Shown here piece after piece: positions 63,872 to 64,000 of a stretch of DNA of 64,000 nucleotides. The notes beneath the pieces were generated by a model, which was not told the DNA's origin, searched no databases, and was given only the letters and a program-made list of their open reading frames with translations. The position numbers and the translations under genes were made by a program. How positions within the stretch are numbered: position 1 is the stretch's first letter; each line of letters begins with the position of its first letter. The DNA comes from Planktothricoides raciborskii GIHE-MW2 (GTDB lineage Bacteria; Cyanobacteriota; Cyanobacteriia; Cyanobacteriales; Laspinemataceae), in contig NZ_CP159837.1 in the NCBI RefSeq assembly GCF_040564635.1, forward strand, positions 4,389,001-4,453,000, read 5' to 3'.

Positions 63872-64000
63872 CAGAGTACCTCCGGCGCTAAGGAAACAAT
63901 TTTAGTGTAGTTTTTATCGCGTAATTCGCGAGCCACCGGACCAAAAACGCGAGTTCCTTTGGGGTTCCCATCTTGGTTCACAATCACGGCAGCGTTGTCG
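63871..64000 (-). CDS. rplN: 50S ribosomal protein L14 (3' end, cut by the window)
   Basis: The last 42 codons are seen, reading [20 protein letters not shown] and [20 protein letters not shown] to VL and TGA at 63871. This matches the C-terminus of L14. The start is beyond the window edge. The stop overlaps the rplX start by one base. Confidence 0.95.
   Translation of the reverse strand, partial: DNAAVIVNQDGNPKGTRVFGPVARELRDKNYTKIVSLAPEVL

Overview
The window looks like a chromosome segment of a filamentous cyanobacterium, probably Oscillatoriales-like. The evidence is the very frequent GCGATCGC (HIP1) octamer, the cyanobacterial gene order of the ribosomal protein cluster, an FtsH closest to the FtsH3 type, a NatFGH-type amino-acid importer, giant multi-PAS hybrid kinases, a CHAT-TPR protein and PIN-type toxin-antitoxin pairs. 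The genus cannot be fixed from the sequence alone.

Layout. 1-4.9 kb: four-gene ABC importer for polar or acidic amino acids on the minus strand (binding protein, two permeases, ATPase). 5-7.8 kb: a homocysteine-biosynthesis (DUF39-type) enzyme and an AI-2E-family membrane protein overlapping a small membrane protein. 8-15.8 kb: a two-gene signalling operon, a ten-PAS/GAF hybrid kinase of about 2195 residues followed by a receiver-kinase. 16.3-18.2 kb: a STM4011-type radical SAM protein and an orphan TauC/NrtB-type permease. 18.5-21.1 kb: a NACHT NTPase with a 12-copy SPGN repeat. 21.3-23.8 kb: an asparagine-synthase-like protein paired with an M15-like peptidase homologue. 24.2-39.2 kb: mostly housekeeping genes (MscS channel, leuB, fructosamine kinase, ftsH, a large secreted zinc metalloprotease, an HNH pair, an MDR oxidoreductase, a small membrane protein and the succinate dehydrogenase flavoprotein).

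39.2-51.4 kb is an accessory island. It holds a decayed VapBC pair, an intact one and a third PIN gene, a minus-strand cluster (CHAT-TPR, 116-aa protein, MNT-type nucleotidyltransferase, coiled-coil membrane protein), a ROK protein, and remnants of a type I restriction specificity subunit and of the coiled-coil gene. Palindromic AGAAACC(C/G)GGTTTCT repeats, nested hairpins and a 70-bp tandem repeat are interspersed. The CHAT cluster and the NACHT gene are the best candidates for an undescribed conflict or regulated-death system; both assignments are inference from domain architecture.

51.4-64 kb is the distal part of the S10-spc-alpha cluster, all on the minus strand and read from right to left: rplN (cut by the window edge), rplX, rplE, rpsH, rplF, rplR, rpsE, rplO, secY, adk, infA, rpmJ, rpsM, rpsK, rpoA, rplQ, truA, rplM, rpsI, rpmE, prfA, closed by a strong hairpin terminator. 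It couples ribosome assembly, protein export, transcription and translation termination. No rRNA, tRNA, CRISPR array or intact transposase was seen.
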